Origin: Bacteroides neonati
GTDB taxonomy: Bacteria > Bacteroidota > Bacteroidia > Bacteroidales > Bacteroidaceae
NCBI RefSeq assembly: GCF_000499785.1
Contig: NZ_HG726020.1
Location: 1,034,316-1,098,315, forward strand
Reading direction: 5' to 3'
DNA length: 64,000 nucleotides
The notes under the pieces are model-generated. The model was not told the origin of the DNA and did no database searches. It saw nothing but the letters and a program-made list of their open reading frames with translations. This document shows positions 55,920 through 63,904 of the stretch, piece after piece (positions within the stretch are counted from its first letter, which is position 1; the number at the start of each line of letters is the position of its first letter). The translations under genes were made by a program, and so were the position numbers.

Positions 55920-57179
55920 TCAAAACGTTAATTGCTTATAGCTTCTGAAATCCTCGCCCGTAGGGTTCTGGAATACGTGCAGATCAAATTCGGGGATAAT
56001 AGCCAGTACATGATCGAAAACGTCGGCCTGCAATCCTTCATAGGGTACCCACGCCTTTACAGCAGAGAAAAAATAAAGTTCGAGGGGAATACCCAACTCG
56101 GTAGGTTGCAGCTGACGCACCATGCAGGTCATGTCTTGGTTTACATTGGGCAGGCTACGCAAATAATTGTTCAGGTAGACGCGAAATACCCCCAGATTGG
56201 TTTGCCGACGACCGTTGACCAGCACAGAATTATCAATGCCATTTTCTTTATTGTAAGCAGTAACCACCCGTTCGGTTTCTTCGATATAGTCTTTGAGCAA
56301 ACGAATCTTGCGGTATTTATCGAGCATCTTAGGGGTGCAGAACTTTACGCTGTTCATGTCGATATTGATAGAGCGTTTCACCCGTCGGCCACCCGACTCT
56401 TCCATGCCTCGCCAGTTTTGAAACGAGTCGCTTACCAAGGCATAGGGAGGAATGGTGGTGATGGTATTGTCCCAATTACGCACTTTGACCGTATTGAGGG
56501 TTACTTCGATCACCGTACCATCAGCTCCGTACTTGGGCATGGCAATCCAGTCGCCTACTTTCAACATATTATTGGCCGAAAGCTGAATGCCCGAAACAAA
56601 GCCCATGATACTGTCTTTGAACACCAGCATAAGAATAGCCGCCGAGGCTCCCAAACCGGTGAGTAAAACAACGGGCGATTTATTTATTAGAATGCTGACA
56701 ATGGCAATACCTCCGACAAAGATCAGCGTTACCTGAGCCGTTTGCAACAATCCCTTCAACGGACGGTCTCGGAACTGCTCGCGTTGGTTGTACACATGGT
56801 AAACGGCCGAAAGGAAAACACTGATGAAGCGCAAGAAAACAACAATGATGTAAATCATACAGATACGCTGAATGAAATCAAGCGTCGCTTCCTTCTCGAT
56901 AGTCATCGGAATAAAAATGTAAATCAATACCGGAGGTACCAAATGGCTGAGGTGAATCATTACTTTGCGGTCGAACACAATATCATCCCAGGTTGCTTTG
57001 GTCTGCTTTACCAACTTATGCACAAGTTTGAGTATGATATGCCGACAAACCAAATCGGCTATAAAGGCAATAAGTATAATAAGCAGGGTAGCGATGACCT
57101 GATCCAGTGAATCGGCCCACGAGGGGGTTAACCCCATTGCCACGAGCATGGCATTTATCTTTTCAACAATCTGTTCCAT
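55920..57179 (-). CDS. YbdG-type MscS mechanosensitive channel
   Basis: Inner-membrane channel of 419 residues with about five helices followed by an MscS beta domain and a cytosolic carboxy-terminal part. The pore-lining helix is LTGLGASAAILMLVFKDSIMGFVSGIQL (about 173). The beta domain NNMLKVGDWIAMPKYGADGTVIEVTLNTVKVRNWDNTITTIPPYALVSDSFQNW and SGGRRVKRSI is the YbdG-type signature. It normally opens under osmotic or mechanical stress. Here it is the last gene of an operon with an ATPase and a TOPRIM-like protein, starting 2 bp after the DUF4435 stop, an unusual partnership. Confidence 0.93.
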   Translation of the reverse strand: MEQIVEKINAMLVAMGLTPSWADSLDQVIATLLIILIAFIADLVCRHIILKLVHKLVKQTKATWDDIVFDRKVMIHLSHLVPPVLIYIFIPMTIEKEATLDFIQRICMIYIIVVFLRFISVFLSAVYHVYNQREQFRDRPLKGLLQTAQVTLIFVGGIAIVSILINKSPVVLLTGLGASAAILMLVFKDSIMGFVSGIQLSANNMLKVGDWIAMPKYGADGTVIEVTLNTVKVRNWDNTITTIPPYALVSDSFQNWRGMEESGGRRVKRSINIDMNSVKFCTPKMLDKYRKIRLLKDYIEETERVVTAYNKENGIDNSVLVNGRRQTNLGVFRVYLNNYLRSLPNVNQDMTCMVRQLQPTELGIPLELYFFSAVKAWVPYEGLQADVFDHVLAIIPEFDLHVFQNPTGEDFRSYKQLTF

Positions 57180-57181
57180 AT

Positions 57182-58183
57182 CTATTTGTTCTGAACAATA
57201 AATTCTTTAAGATCTTCGCGCAGCCATTGATGAAGATACAACGACTTATATGCGCTATTCTTACGTAACATAATCTCTACGTTTATCTGGCTATTCTGAT
57301 AGCAGGTGAGTTCGTTCCGACACTGCTCTTCGGTGGTGGCCAACCGTTTTATCTCTTCTTCCCGCTCCCGGCGAAGGAGGGTGCAAACGGGCGTAAGAAG
57401 CTTCATCACAACATTGTCCATAATGTGGTGCCCTTGCATATACAAATAAGTCGTATCGGGTGCCAAGCCCAGTCGTTCCATCTCTTTTGTCAGAGCACCC
57501 ACAGAGTCTGCCCATTGAGGGAACTCTGCTTTCAATGCCGCCAAACGGGTGTTCACTTTCTGTTGCATCTTCTCCAAACAAAGTTCCGGACGACGGACAT
57601 TGACATCGAGCAAGCGGGTGCAGGAATTAAAATCGCTCATACTAAAGGTATTCGTATCGCGCTGACGATAGAACCAGATGTTCCACAAAAAAAGTGGGTA
57701 GGCTATCTGCGAATAGCGGGTCATGAAGGCTCTGAAGTCAATCAGTTGCCGATCATTCAACGTCGATTGAACACAAACCTCATGCAAACTATCGGCATAG
57801 CAATGATGATTTTCAATGGCATAAGCATACGTTTGAAAGATGTAACGGTTTGCATTGATTTTATGTGAAAGAGCGGTAACTCCCTGTAATAAAAAGTCGT
57901 AATCACTATCTACACAAGCAATCAGGCTCTTCCCCAGTTCGGCTACGTTGAGCGTATTCATAAGCACCATCTTCTTTCCTTTGGACAACGTAGTAGACGA
58001 GGGCAGCATCACCTGAAAATAACATTCATCATTTTCGAACTCTTCGAGCAGCGAACGCCAAAAGGCAATATCGTCGTAACTCTCCACATAAGCCACAATT
58101 CGTCGGCGAGCCTTCTTGGGGTAAAGCCTTTGAGCCGCATGAAAATAAGAAGAGGTAATATTGTCGCGAAGTTGAACTGCCAT
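57182..58183 (-). CDS. DUF4435 TOPRIM-like protein
   Basis: 333 residues, predicted cytosolic. The amino-terminal half fits a TOPRIM-like DUF4435 fold: IVAYVESYDDIAFW with Glu34 as the putative metal/catalytic Glu, then LIACVDSDYDFLL with Asp92, Asp94 and Asp96 forming the DxD element. The carboxy-terminal part is helical (REREEEIKRLATTEEQCRN). DUF4435 occurs in AriB of the PARIS phage-defence system, partnered with an ABC-type ATPase. Here such an ATPase lies 15 bp upstream and an MscS channel 2 bp downstream. Nuclease activity is inferred. Confidence 0.82.
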   Translation of the reverse strand: MAVQLRDNITSSYFHAAQRLYPKKARRRIVAYVESYDDIAFWRSLLEEFENDECYFQVMLPSSTTLSKGKKMVLMNTLNVAELGKSLIACVDSDYDFLLQGVTALSHKINANRYIFQTYAYAIENHHCYADSLHEVCVQSTLNDRQLIDFRAFMTRYSQIAYPLFLWNIWFYRQRDTNTFSMSDFNSCTRLLDVNVRRPELCLEKMQQKVNTRLAALKAEFPQWADSVGALTKEMERLGLAPDTTYLYMQGHHIMDNVVMKLLTPVCTLLRREREEEIKRLATTEEQCRNELTCYQNSQINVEIMLRKNSAYKSLYLHQWLREDLKEFIVQNK

Positions 58184-58198
58184 AGTATACGTAATTAC

Positions 58199-59035
58199 TT
58201 AATGATTACCCGCAATCGGGGTGGCGATATCGCTTACTTCGGTCACTGCATCCAGCCAACCTTCCATGATAACGGCAGGTGAATGGGTGGATAGGATAAT
58301 CTGAACATTCGGATTCAACTCGCGGATCATGGCTATTAGTTTCTGTTGCCATTCGATGTGAAGCGATGCCTCGGGTTCGTCCATAAAGAGCACGCAGTGG
58401 GCATTGTCTTGCACCAGCGCAGTGAGTAGAATGATCAACATCTGCTTCTCACCCGAAGAGAGTTTGTAAGGAAACAGCAGCTCATCATCCTGATAAAAGG
58501 CTATATCGTTTCGCTTGCGGTCGATCCGTTTACGGGTATAGCTGAATAGCTCATCGATCAAATCCTGAAATATACGTTTGGGTTTAGACAATGAGGCAGC
58601 CTGCTCTTGATCGGCTGCATTGCCACTGCCCAGGAGCTCAATCATCCGGTTACCGATATTGACTTGATAGTCGAGATACCGGCGTTGCAACAGATAGAGT
58701 TGCCAATCGAGTTCCGACTTCACATTCTTATCGGCCATACGGGCTGTAAAGTCGCCCATTATCAGGGGGCGATCGTAACTACGAATCACATCGTAGCAAA
58801 TAGAAGTTGCATGCGGGTTGTTGAAGAAGAGATGCACGCCATTCTTTACATTGCTCGTTATCTCGCCCGATATTTCATCCAGGTAGTTTACAGACCGATT
58901 TAAAATCGTTGTTTTACCTACTCCGTTGATACCCGAAAGAATGTTCACATCGGGACGTAGATCCCAAGCGATATTGTATCGCTCCCACAATCCTTTGATT
59001 TCAATGCGCTTGATGTAATTGGCTTGTTGCTTCAT
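58199..59035 (-). CDS. ABC/OLD-type AAA ATPase
   Basis: Cytosolic P-loop ATPase of 278 residues. Walker A ILSGINGVGKTT (Gly35-Thr43), ABC signature-like KLSSGEKQMLIILL (about 206), Walker B CVLFMDEPEASLH (about 228) and switch His in ILSTHSPAVI (about 256). The single-lobe layout with a short helical insert matches AAA_15/AAA_21 ATPases of OLD and PARIS-type systems, without a fused nuclease domain. It is first in the operon with DUF4435 and MscS, divergent from the EamA gene. Confidence 0.88.
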   Translation of the reverse strand: MKQQANYIKRIEIKGLWERYNIAWDLRPDVNILSGINGVGKTTILNRSVNYLDEISGEITSNVKNGVHLFFNNPHATSICYDVIRSYDRPLIMGDFTARMADKNVKSELDWQLYLLQRRYLDYQVNIGNRMIELLGSGNAADQEQAASLSKPKRIFQDLIDELFSYTRKRIDRKRNDIAFYQDDELLFPYKLSSGEKQMLIILLTALVQDNAHCVLFMDEPEASLHIEWQQKLIAMIRELNPNVQIILSTHSPAVIMEGWLDAVTEVSDIATPIAGNH

Positions 59036-59089
59036 AAGACTAATGCTTTAGATTAAGGCAAATATATGCATTTCCAACGACAAATTGGT

Positions 59090-59097
59090 TACCTTTG
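59090..59097 (+). promoter_or_regulatory. Predicted -7 element of the EamA transporter gene
   Basis: TACCTTTG matches TAnnTTTG; the -33 region is only TTTC-like. Initiation near 59104 leaves about 22 nt before the ATG at 59126, which excludes the upstream in-frame ATG at 59066. Confidence 0.55.
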
Positions 59098-59125
59098 CCG
59101 GAGTTTTCAATCAAGGAATAGAAAG

Positions 59126-60037
59126 ATGGGTAATGATAAGAATGTAAAGGGACATTTGCTCGCCCTTACAGCCAATGTTATGTGGGGATTGATGGCTCCA
59201 ATCGGTAAATCAGCGCTTCAGGAGTTTTCGGCCATGTCGCTTACTACCTTCCGCATGGTGGGGGCAGCCATTGCTTTTTGGTTGTTGTCGCTTTTTTGCA
59301 AACACGAACAGGTAAGCAGACGGGATATGTTGCGCATTGCTTGTGCATCGCTCTTTGCACTGGTTTTCAATCAGGGCGTTTTTATCTTCGGTCTTTCGCT
59401 CACCTCTCCGATCGATGCATCGATTGTAACCACCACCTTGCCTATCATCACTATGATTGTAGCGGCACTCTACCTAAAAGAGCCTATTACGAATAAAAAG
59501 ATATTGGGGATTGTAGTCGGAGCAATCGGTGCGCTGACACTGATTCTGAGCAGCCAAACATCGGGTGCCGGAAGCGATGGGCTTTGGGGCGACTTGCTTT
59601 GCTTGGCAGCACAACTCAGCTTCTCTATCTACCTAACCGTATTCAAAGGACTTACGCAGCAATACTCGGCAGTCACCATCAATAAGTGGATGTTTGTATT
59701 TGCGTCCATGTGTTACCTGCCGTTTACCTATCACGACATAGCGGTGATTGATTGGAGTACCATCTCCACACCGGCTATCTGGCAAGTATTGTATGTGGTA
59801 CTGGGGGGTAGCTTCGTTGCTTATATCTGTATCATGACGGCTCAACGGTTGCTTCGACCAACGGTGGTGAGTATGTATAACTATATGCAGCCCATCATCT
59901 CGTCGATAGCGGCAGTGATTATGGGAGTAGGCACATTCGGTTGGCAGAAAGGCATTGCCATTGCACTTGTATTTATGGGTGTATGGATTGTGACACAAAG
60001 CAAGGCGAAAGCCGATATGGAAAAGGCAAAAAAATAG
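59126..60037 (+). CDS. EamA/DMT-family transporter
   Basis: Inner-membrane permease of about 303 residues with ten helices as two EamA repeats: ALTANVMWGLMAPIGKSALQ (about 9) and LLCLAAQLSFSIYLTVFKGL (about 160). The start at 59126 (MGNDKNVKGH) is supported by the -7 element at 59090-59097; earlier in-frame codons lie upstream of transcription start. EamA members export amino acids, nucleotides or metabolites; specificity is not readable. The stop codon is part of the meaB terminator hairpin. Confidence 0.9.
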   Translation: MGNDKNVKGHLLALTANVMWGLMAPIGKSALQEFSAMSLTTFRMVGAAIAFWLLSLFCKHEQVSRRDMLRIACASLFALVFNQGVFIFGLSLTSPIDASIVTTTLPIITMIVAALYLKEPITNKKILGIVVGAIGALTLILSSQTSGAGSDGLWGDLLCLAAQLSFSIYLTVFKGLTQQYSAVTINKWMFVFASMCYLPFTYHDIAVIDWSTISTPAIWQVLYVVLGGSFVAYICIMTAQRLLRPTVVSMYNYMQPIISSIAAVIMGVGTFGWQKGIAIALVFMGVWIVTQSKAKADMEKAKK

Positions 60038-60064
60038 AACGCAGTATCTTTCGCCTGCGTTCTA
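60035..60064 (-). terminator. Intrinsic terminator of meaB, overlapping the EamA stop
   Basis: TAGAACGCAG (60035-60044) pairs perfectly with CTGCGTTCTA (60055-60064), 10-base loop. On the minus strand TTTTTTTGCC follows at once, an excellent terminator for meaB. Plus-strand sequence after it is T-rich but less regular (TTTATTTTTTC at 60081-60091 belongs to meaB). Confidence 0.85.
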
Positions 60065-60080
60065 CTTAGTAATTGATTCT

Positions 60081-61172
60081 TTATTTTTTCAATGCTTCAA
60101 AGTAAGCATCCAGTAGCTTTTTGGCGGCTACAAAAGAGGTTAGGTTGCGGTCAAGCACCTGTTGTTCTCTTTCGCCCAGCATCTTTTCAATCATCGGATT
60201 GTGATAGAAGCTATCGCGAAGATGTTCGTTGATGGTTTCGTACATCCAGTATTTGCTTTGTTCGTTGCGACGGAAATCGAAATAGCCGTTTGCCTTAACA
60301 AAGTCGATGTATTGATAAACCATGTCCCAAATCTCTTTAACTCCCGTATTGTAGAACCCCGAATAAGTGAGCACCTGCGGAGTCCATCCCGACTCGGGTG
60401 CGGGAAACAGGTGCAACGCATTGCGAAATTGCGAAGCAGCCAGTTTGGCTTTATCGATGTTATTGCCGTCGGCTTTATTGATCACAATACCATCGGCCAT
60501 CTCCATGATGCCTCGTTTGATGCCTTGCAGCTCATCGCCCGTTCCGGCCAGTTGAATGAGGAGAAAGAAATCGACCATCGAATGTACGGCAGTTTCACTT
60601 TGCCCCACTCCTACAGTTTCAACAAATATCTTATCAAAACCGGCAGCTTCGCAAAGCACAATCGTTTCGCGTGTTTTACGAGCTACACCGCCCAATGAAC
60701 CTGCCGACGGACTGGGACGAATAAAGGAGTCGGGATGTACCGAGAGTTTCTCCATGCGAGTTTTATCGCCCAGAATACTACCTTTGCTCCGCTCACTGCT
60801 GGGGTCAATGGCCAATACAGCCAACTTTCCACCTTGCTGGAGCACATGCAATCCGAATACATCGATCGATGTACTCTTACCCGCACCGGGGACGCCGCTG
60901 ATACCGATACGCACGGAGTTGCCTGCATAGGGCAAACATTTTTCAATGACCTCCTGTGCGATAACCTGATGTTCGGTTCTCACACTCTCTACCAGCGTCA
61001 CAGCTCTACTCAGTGTGGTTACATCGCCCTTAATAATTCCTTCCACGTAATCGCCTACAGACAGATGACGTTTCTTAGTACGCTTCAGGTAAGGATTAAC
61101 GGACGAGGGCTGCTCGATACCTTTATTCACTATCAGCCCTTTATACTCTTCGCTATTTTCGGGATGTACCAT
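60081..61172 (-). CDS. meaB: Methylmalonyl-CoA mutase-associated GTPase
   Basis: G3E-family chaperone GTPase that protects or reloads adenosylcobalamin in methylmalonyl-CoA mutase. 363 residues: P-loop GISGVPGAGKSTSIDVFG (about 92), switch LAIDPSSERSKGSILGDKTRM (about 119), FVETVGVGQSET (about 178) and base-recognition INKADGNN. The carboxy-terminal dimerisation helix includes LDAYFEAL. Bacteroides uses the mutase in the succinate-propionate route; the mutase genes are not in this window. It starts 52 bp after the DUF1573 gene. Confidence 0.95.
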   Translation of the reverse strand: MVHPENSEEYKGLIVNKGIEQPSSVNPYLKRTKKRHLSVGDYVEGIIKGDVTTLSRAVTLVESVRTEHQVIAQEVIEKCLPYAGNSVRIGISGVPGAGKSTSIDVFGLHVLQQGGKLAVLAIDPSSERSKGSILGDKTRMEKLSVHPDSFIRPSPSAGSLGGVARKTRETIVLCEAAGFDKIFVETVGVGQSETAVHSMVDFFLLIQLAGTGDELQGIKRGIMEMADGIVINKADGNNIDKAKLAASQFRNALHLFPAPESGWTPQVLTYSGFYNTGVKEIWDMVYQYIDFVKANGYFDFRRNEQSKYWMYETINEHLRDSFYHNPMIEKMLGEREQQVLDRNLTSFVAAKKLLDAYFEALKK

Positions 61173-61224
61173 GATTAATTAAGAATTTAAAATGAAGACT
61201 TAAGAATGAACAGATCACACCCGC

Positions 61225-62298
61225 TTATCTCTTGAGGTTGATCTCTACCTTCGGATGCATCGGGTCGTTTGTAATCATCAGAATACGTAAATGACGTTTC
61301 TTCTTAGCCACCTCGTGCTTATGAATCGTTACACGTAGCTTCGTGCTTTCGCCGGGCTGCAACACTGTCTTCTTCAAACTGACTCCCACAGCCGGATTAA
61401 ACACTTGAAGCTTGCTGATCTGCAAAGGAGAGCGACCGGTATTACTGATCACAATATCTTGCGATGCCTTACTTCTCTTTGCCAGACGCGAACTGAAGTT
61501 AATGTTCGTTTCGGACAAACGGATGGCAGGTGCATTCATTTTATCCTGCTCGCTCATCTTTGAGAAGTCGGGAAGCAATACGGCCGAAACCGGAATCTCG
61601 TTCTCATCGCTCACCTTATCACCGGCAAAACGTGCCAGGTAAACAGAGGCTTGTGTGAGTCCCAAATCGGTCAGTCCGTTAGAGTCGAGAGTTAGCTTGA
61701 CCGTTCCTTTTTTACCTTTGAGCAGTACTTCGGGGGTCTTCTCCATTTTCAGATAAGGGGGCAAGTGCATCAATACCGGTTCGTAAGGGCGATCTGAGAG
61801 ATTGACCACACTGAACGTAATCGAAGGCTGCTCGCCGCGATGAACTTCGGGGAAAGCAATTTCGGTTAAGTCGGTACGAATGTTACCGATCACATGCGGA
61901 TGGGTTTTGGTGAAGTCTTTGACCTCTTGCACTACCTCGCCGGCAAATTTAAGATACACCAACTCGGGTTGTGCATTGCTGTAGATACCGATTGTTTTCT
62001 CGAAACGCCCCAATGCTTTGGCATCAAACGAGGCAGTTATCGCTCCCTTTGCACCGGGTGCAATGGGTGTTTTCGTCCAAGAAGCTACCGAACAGGCACA
62101 CGAGGTGGTTACGTTGGTTAGCACCAACGGTTTATCACCTGTATTCGTAATGGTATACTCTACCGTAACCGGACGTTTCCATTCTATCTGCCCAAAATTG
62201 TGAGTTTCTTTGTTTGACGAGATACGAGGCTGTGCCAAAGCCATTACTGCACCCACAAAGGTAAAAGCAAACAGAGCGAGAATACGATTATATTTCAT
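61225..62298 (-). CDS. DUF1573 exported protein
   Basis: 357 residues with a signal peptide (about 1-22, VGAVMALAQ). Three Ig-like beta-sandwich units follow. The DUF1573 signature is ETHNFGQIEWKRPVTVEYTITNTGDKPLVLTNVTTSCAC (about 33-71), with a conserved CAC. Two more modules end in SKLQVFNPAVGVSLKK and KVEINLKR. The fold suggests a surface or periplasmic ASPM/SPD-2/Hydin-like protein; the function is unknown. Its promoter -7 element (62330-62337) coincides with the left end of the integrative element. Confidence 0.88.
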   Translation of the reverse strand: MKYNRILALFAFTFVGAVMALAQPRISSNKETHNFGQIEWKRPVTVEYTITNTGDKPLVLTNVTTSCACSVASWTKTPIAPGAKGAITASFDAKALGRFEKTIGIYSNAQPELVYLKFAGEVVQEVKDFTKTHPHVIGNIRTDLTEIAFPEVHRGEQPSITFSVVNLSDRPYEPVLMHLPPYLKMEKTPEVLLKGKKGTVKLTLDSNGLTDLGLTQASVYLARFAGDKVSDENEIPVSAVLLPDFSKMSEQDKMNAPAIRLSETNINFSSRLAKRSKASQDIVISNTGRSPLQISKLQVFNPAVGVSLKKTVLQPGESTKLRVTIHKHEVAKKKRHLRILMITNDPMHPKVEINLKR

Positions 62299-62328
62299 GT
62301 AGTTAGTTTCGTTTTATTGTTTAGAGAG

Positions 62329-62338
62329 GCAAAGTTAC
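62329..62338 (-). promoter_or_regulatory. GTANNTTTGC core: DUF1573 -7 element and likely attL of the integrative element
   Basis: The minus strand reads GTAACTTTGC. It contains TAACTTTG, a -7 element for the DUF1573 gene (initiation near 62323, leader about 25 nt), and it equals the GTANNTTTGC core used by CTnDOT-type integrases. The integrase gene lies about 320 bp away on the other side, so this is the probable attL junction. The left boundary to within a few bases is inferred from this core only. Confidence 0.55.
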
Positions 62339-62534
62339 TACAAAAAAGTGAAATGCGGAAAGATATAGTGATAGAATTGAGTTACAAGGGTTTTGGTTGA
62401 AGTGGCGATAATCCGTGAAGCCATTACAATCCCTGCCGAAGCCAAATCCTGACGCCGCTACGTTACTTGTTCGTAACCATGCCCGAAAATGCGACAAACG
62501 GGTACGAATAGCGAAACAAGGCTCTAAGGAATAG

Positions 62535-62552
62535 TGAGTTATCCATAACTCA
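62535..62552. repeat. Inverted repeat near the element end
   Basis: TGAGTTAT (62535-62542) and ATAACTCA (62545-62552) form a perfect 8-bp inverted repeat around CC. It lies 106 bp before the integrase ATG and may be an integrase/excisionase arm site or an operator. No T-tract follows, so it is not a terminator. Confidence 0.5.
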
Positions 62553-62657
62553 TGCGAAAAATCAGGTTACGGAAAAAGATTGCGCCGTTCCTCCCCGTTT
62601 TGCGTACCAACACCGGACTCTTCACCAACTAATTTTGAAACCCAAAAATTAAGGACA

Positions 62658-63893
62658 ATGAAGAGTACATTTTCAGTAATCTACTACCTCAAGCGTCAGG
62701 TAGTGAAAAAGGACGGGACAGTTCCCGTCATGGGACGCATCACGGTGGACGGCAGCCAGACACAGTTCAGCTGCAAACTGACTGTCGATCCGAAACTGTG
62801 GGACACCAAAGGTGGACGTGTCACGGGCAGAAGCACGGCGGCACTCGAAACGAACCGTATGCTTGACAAGATGCGGGTACGCATCAACAGGCATTATCAG
62901 GAAATCATGGAGCGTGACAACTTCGTCACGGCGGAGAAGGTGAAGAACGCCTTTCTCGGACTGGAACACCGCTACCACACGCTGATGCAGGTGTTCCGCC
63001 AGCACAACGAGGACTACGAGAAGCAGGTGGAGGCAGGCATGAAAGCCAAAGGCACGCTGCTGAAGTACCGCACCGTTTACAAGCACATGCAAGAGTTCCT
63101 CGACATCCGCTACCATGTGAAGGACATCGCCCTAAAAGAGCTTACCCCGGCTTTCATCTCCGACTTCGAGATGTTCCTGCGCACGGACAAGCACTGCTGC
63201 ACCAATACCGTGTGGCTGTACGTCTGCCCGTTACGGACGATGGTATTCATCGCCATCAACAACGAGTGGCTGACGCGCGACCCGTTCCGCGAGTATGAAA
63301 TCAAGAAGGAGGAAACAACACGCAGTTTCCTGACCAAAGATGAGATCCGCCTGCTGATGGAGGGGAAACTGAAAAACGCCAAACAGGAATTGTACCGCGA
63401 CCTCTACCTGTTCTGCGCCTTCACGGGGCTGTCGTTCGCGGATATGCGCAACCTTACGGAAGAGAATATCCGCACCTACTTCGACGAACACGAGTGGATA
63501 AACATCAACCGCCAGAAAACGGGCGTGGTGTCCAACATCCGCCTGCTCGACATCGCCAACCGCATAATCGGCAAATACCGGGGACTGTGCGGGGACGGCA
63601 GGATATTTCCCGTTCCGCATTATAACACGTGCCTTGCCGGTATCCGTGCCGTCGCCAAGCGTTGCGGCATCACCAAGCATATCACGTGGCATCAGAGCCG
63701 CCACACGGCAGCCACGACGATATTCCTCTCCAACGGTGTTCCCATCGAAACGGTCAGCTCCATGCTCGGACACAAGAGCATAAAGACGACGCAGATTTAC
63801 GCAAAGATAACCAAAGAGAAGCTCAATCAGGACATGGAGAACCTTGCCGCAAGATTGAACGGCGTCGAGGAATTTGCAGGTTGCACCATCTAA
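62658..63893 (+). CDS. IntDOT-family tyrosine recombinase
   Basis: Site-specific integrase of 411 residues, the same length as CTnDOT IntDOT. The start at 62658 (MKSTFSVIYY) is preceded by AAGGAC; an earlier in-frame ATG at 62580 adds an atypical tail. Arm-binding domain 1-95, core-binding SAM-like domain about 105-215, catalytic domain from 220. The first catalytic Arg is replaced by Ser259 in FTGLSFADM. Arg285 and Lys287 (NINRQK), His345 and Arg348 (HQSRH), His372 (LGHKS) and nucleophile Tyr381 follow. This is the IntDOT residue pattern, including the Ser substitution and compensating Arg285. No frameshift seen. Confidence 0.95.
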   Translation: MKSTFSVIYYLKRQVVKKDGTVPVMGRITVDGSQTQFSCKLTVDPKLWDTKGGRVTGRSTAALETNRMLDKMRVRINRHYQEIMERDNFVTAEKVKNAFLGLEHRYHTLMQVFRQHNEDYEKQVEAGMKAKGTLLKYRTVYKHMQEFLDIRYHVKDIALKELTPAFISDFEMFLRTDKHCCTNTVWLYVCPLRTMVFIAINNEWLTRDPFREYEIKKEETTRSFLTKDEIRLLMEGKLKNAKQELYRDLYLFCAFTGLSFADMRNLTEENIRTYFDEHEWININRQKTGVVSNIRLLDIANRIIGKYRGLCGDGRIFPVPHYNTCLAGIRAVAKRCGITKHITWHQSRHTAATTIFLSNGVPIETVSSMLGHKSIKTTQIYAKITKEKLNQDMENLAARLNGVEEFAGCTI

Positions 63894-63904
63894 AAAGAAA
63901 AGCC

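Noticed and set aside
55756..55941. 61-residue plus-strand reading frame in the gap before the MscS gene
   Set aside because: Composition is AT-driven (Asn/Lys-rich), there is no promoter or family feature, and its end overlaps the MscS coding region.
60081..62298. A methylmalonyl-CoA mutase operon around meaB
   Set aside because: No mutase subunit is present; the neighbour is a DUF1573 protein, so meaB stands apart from its client genes here.
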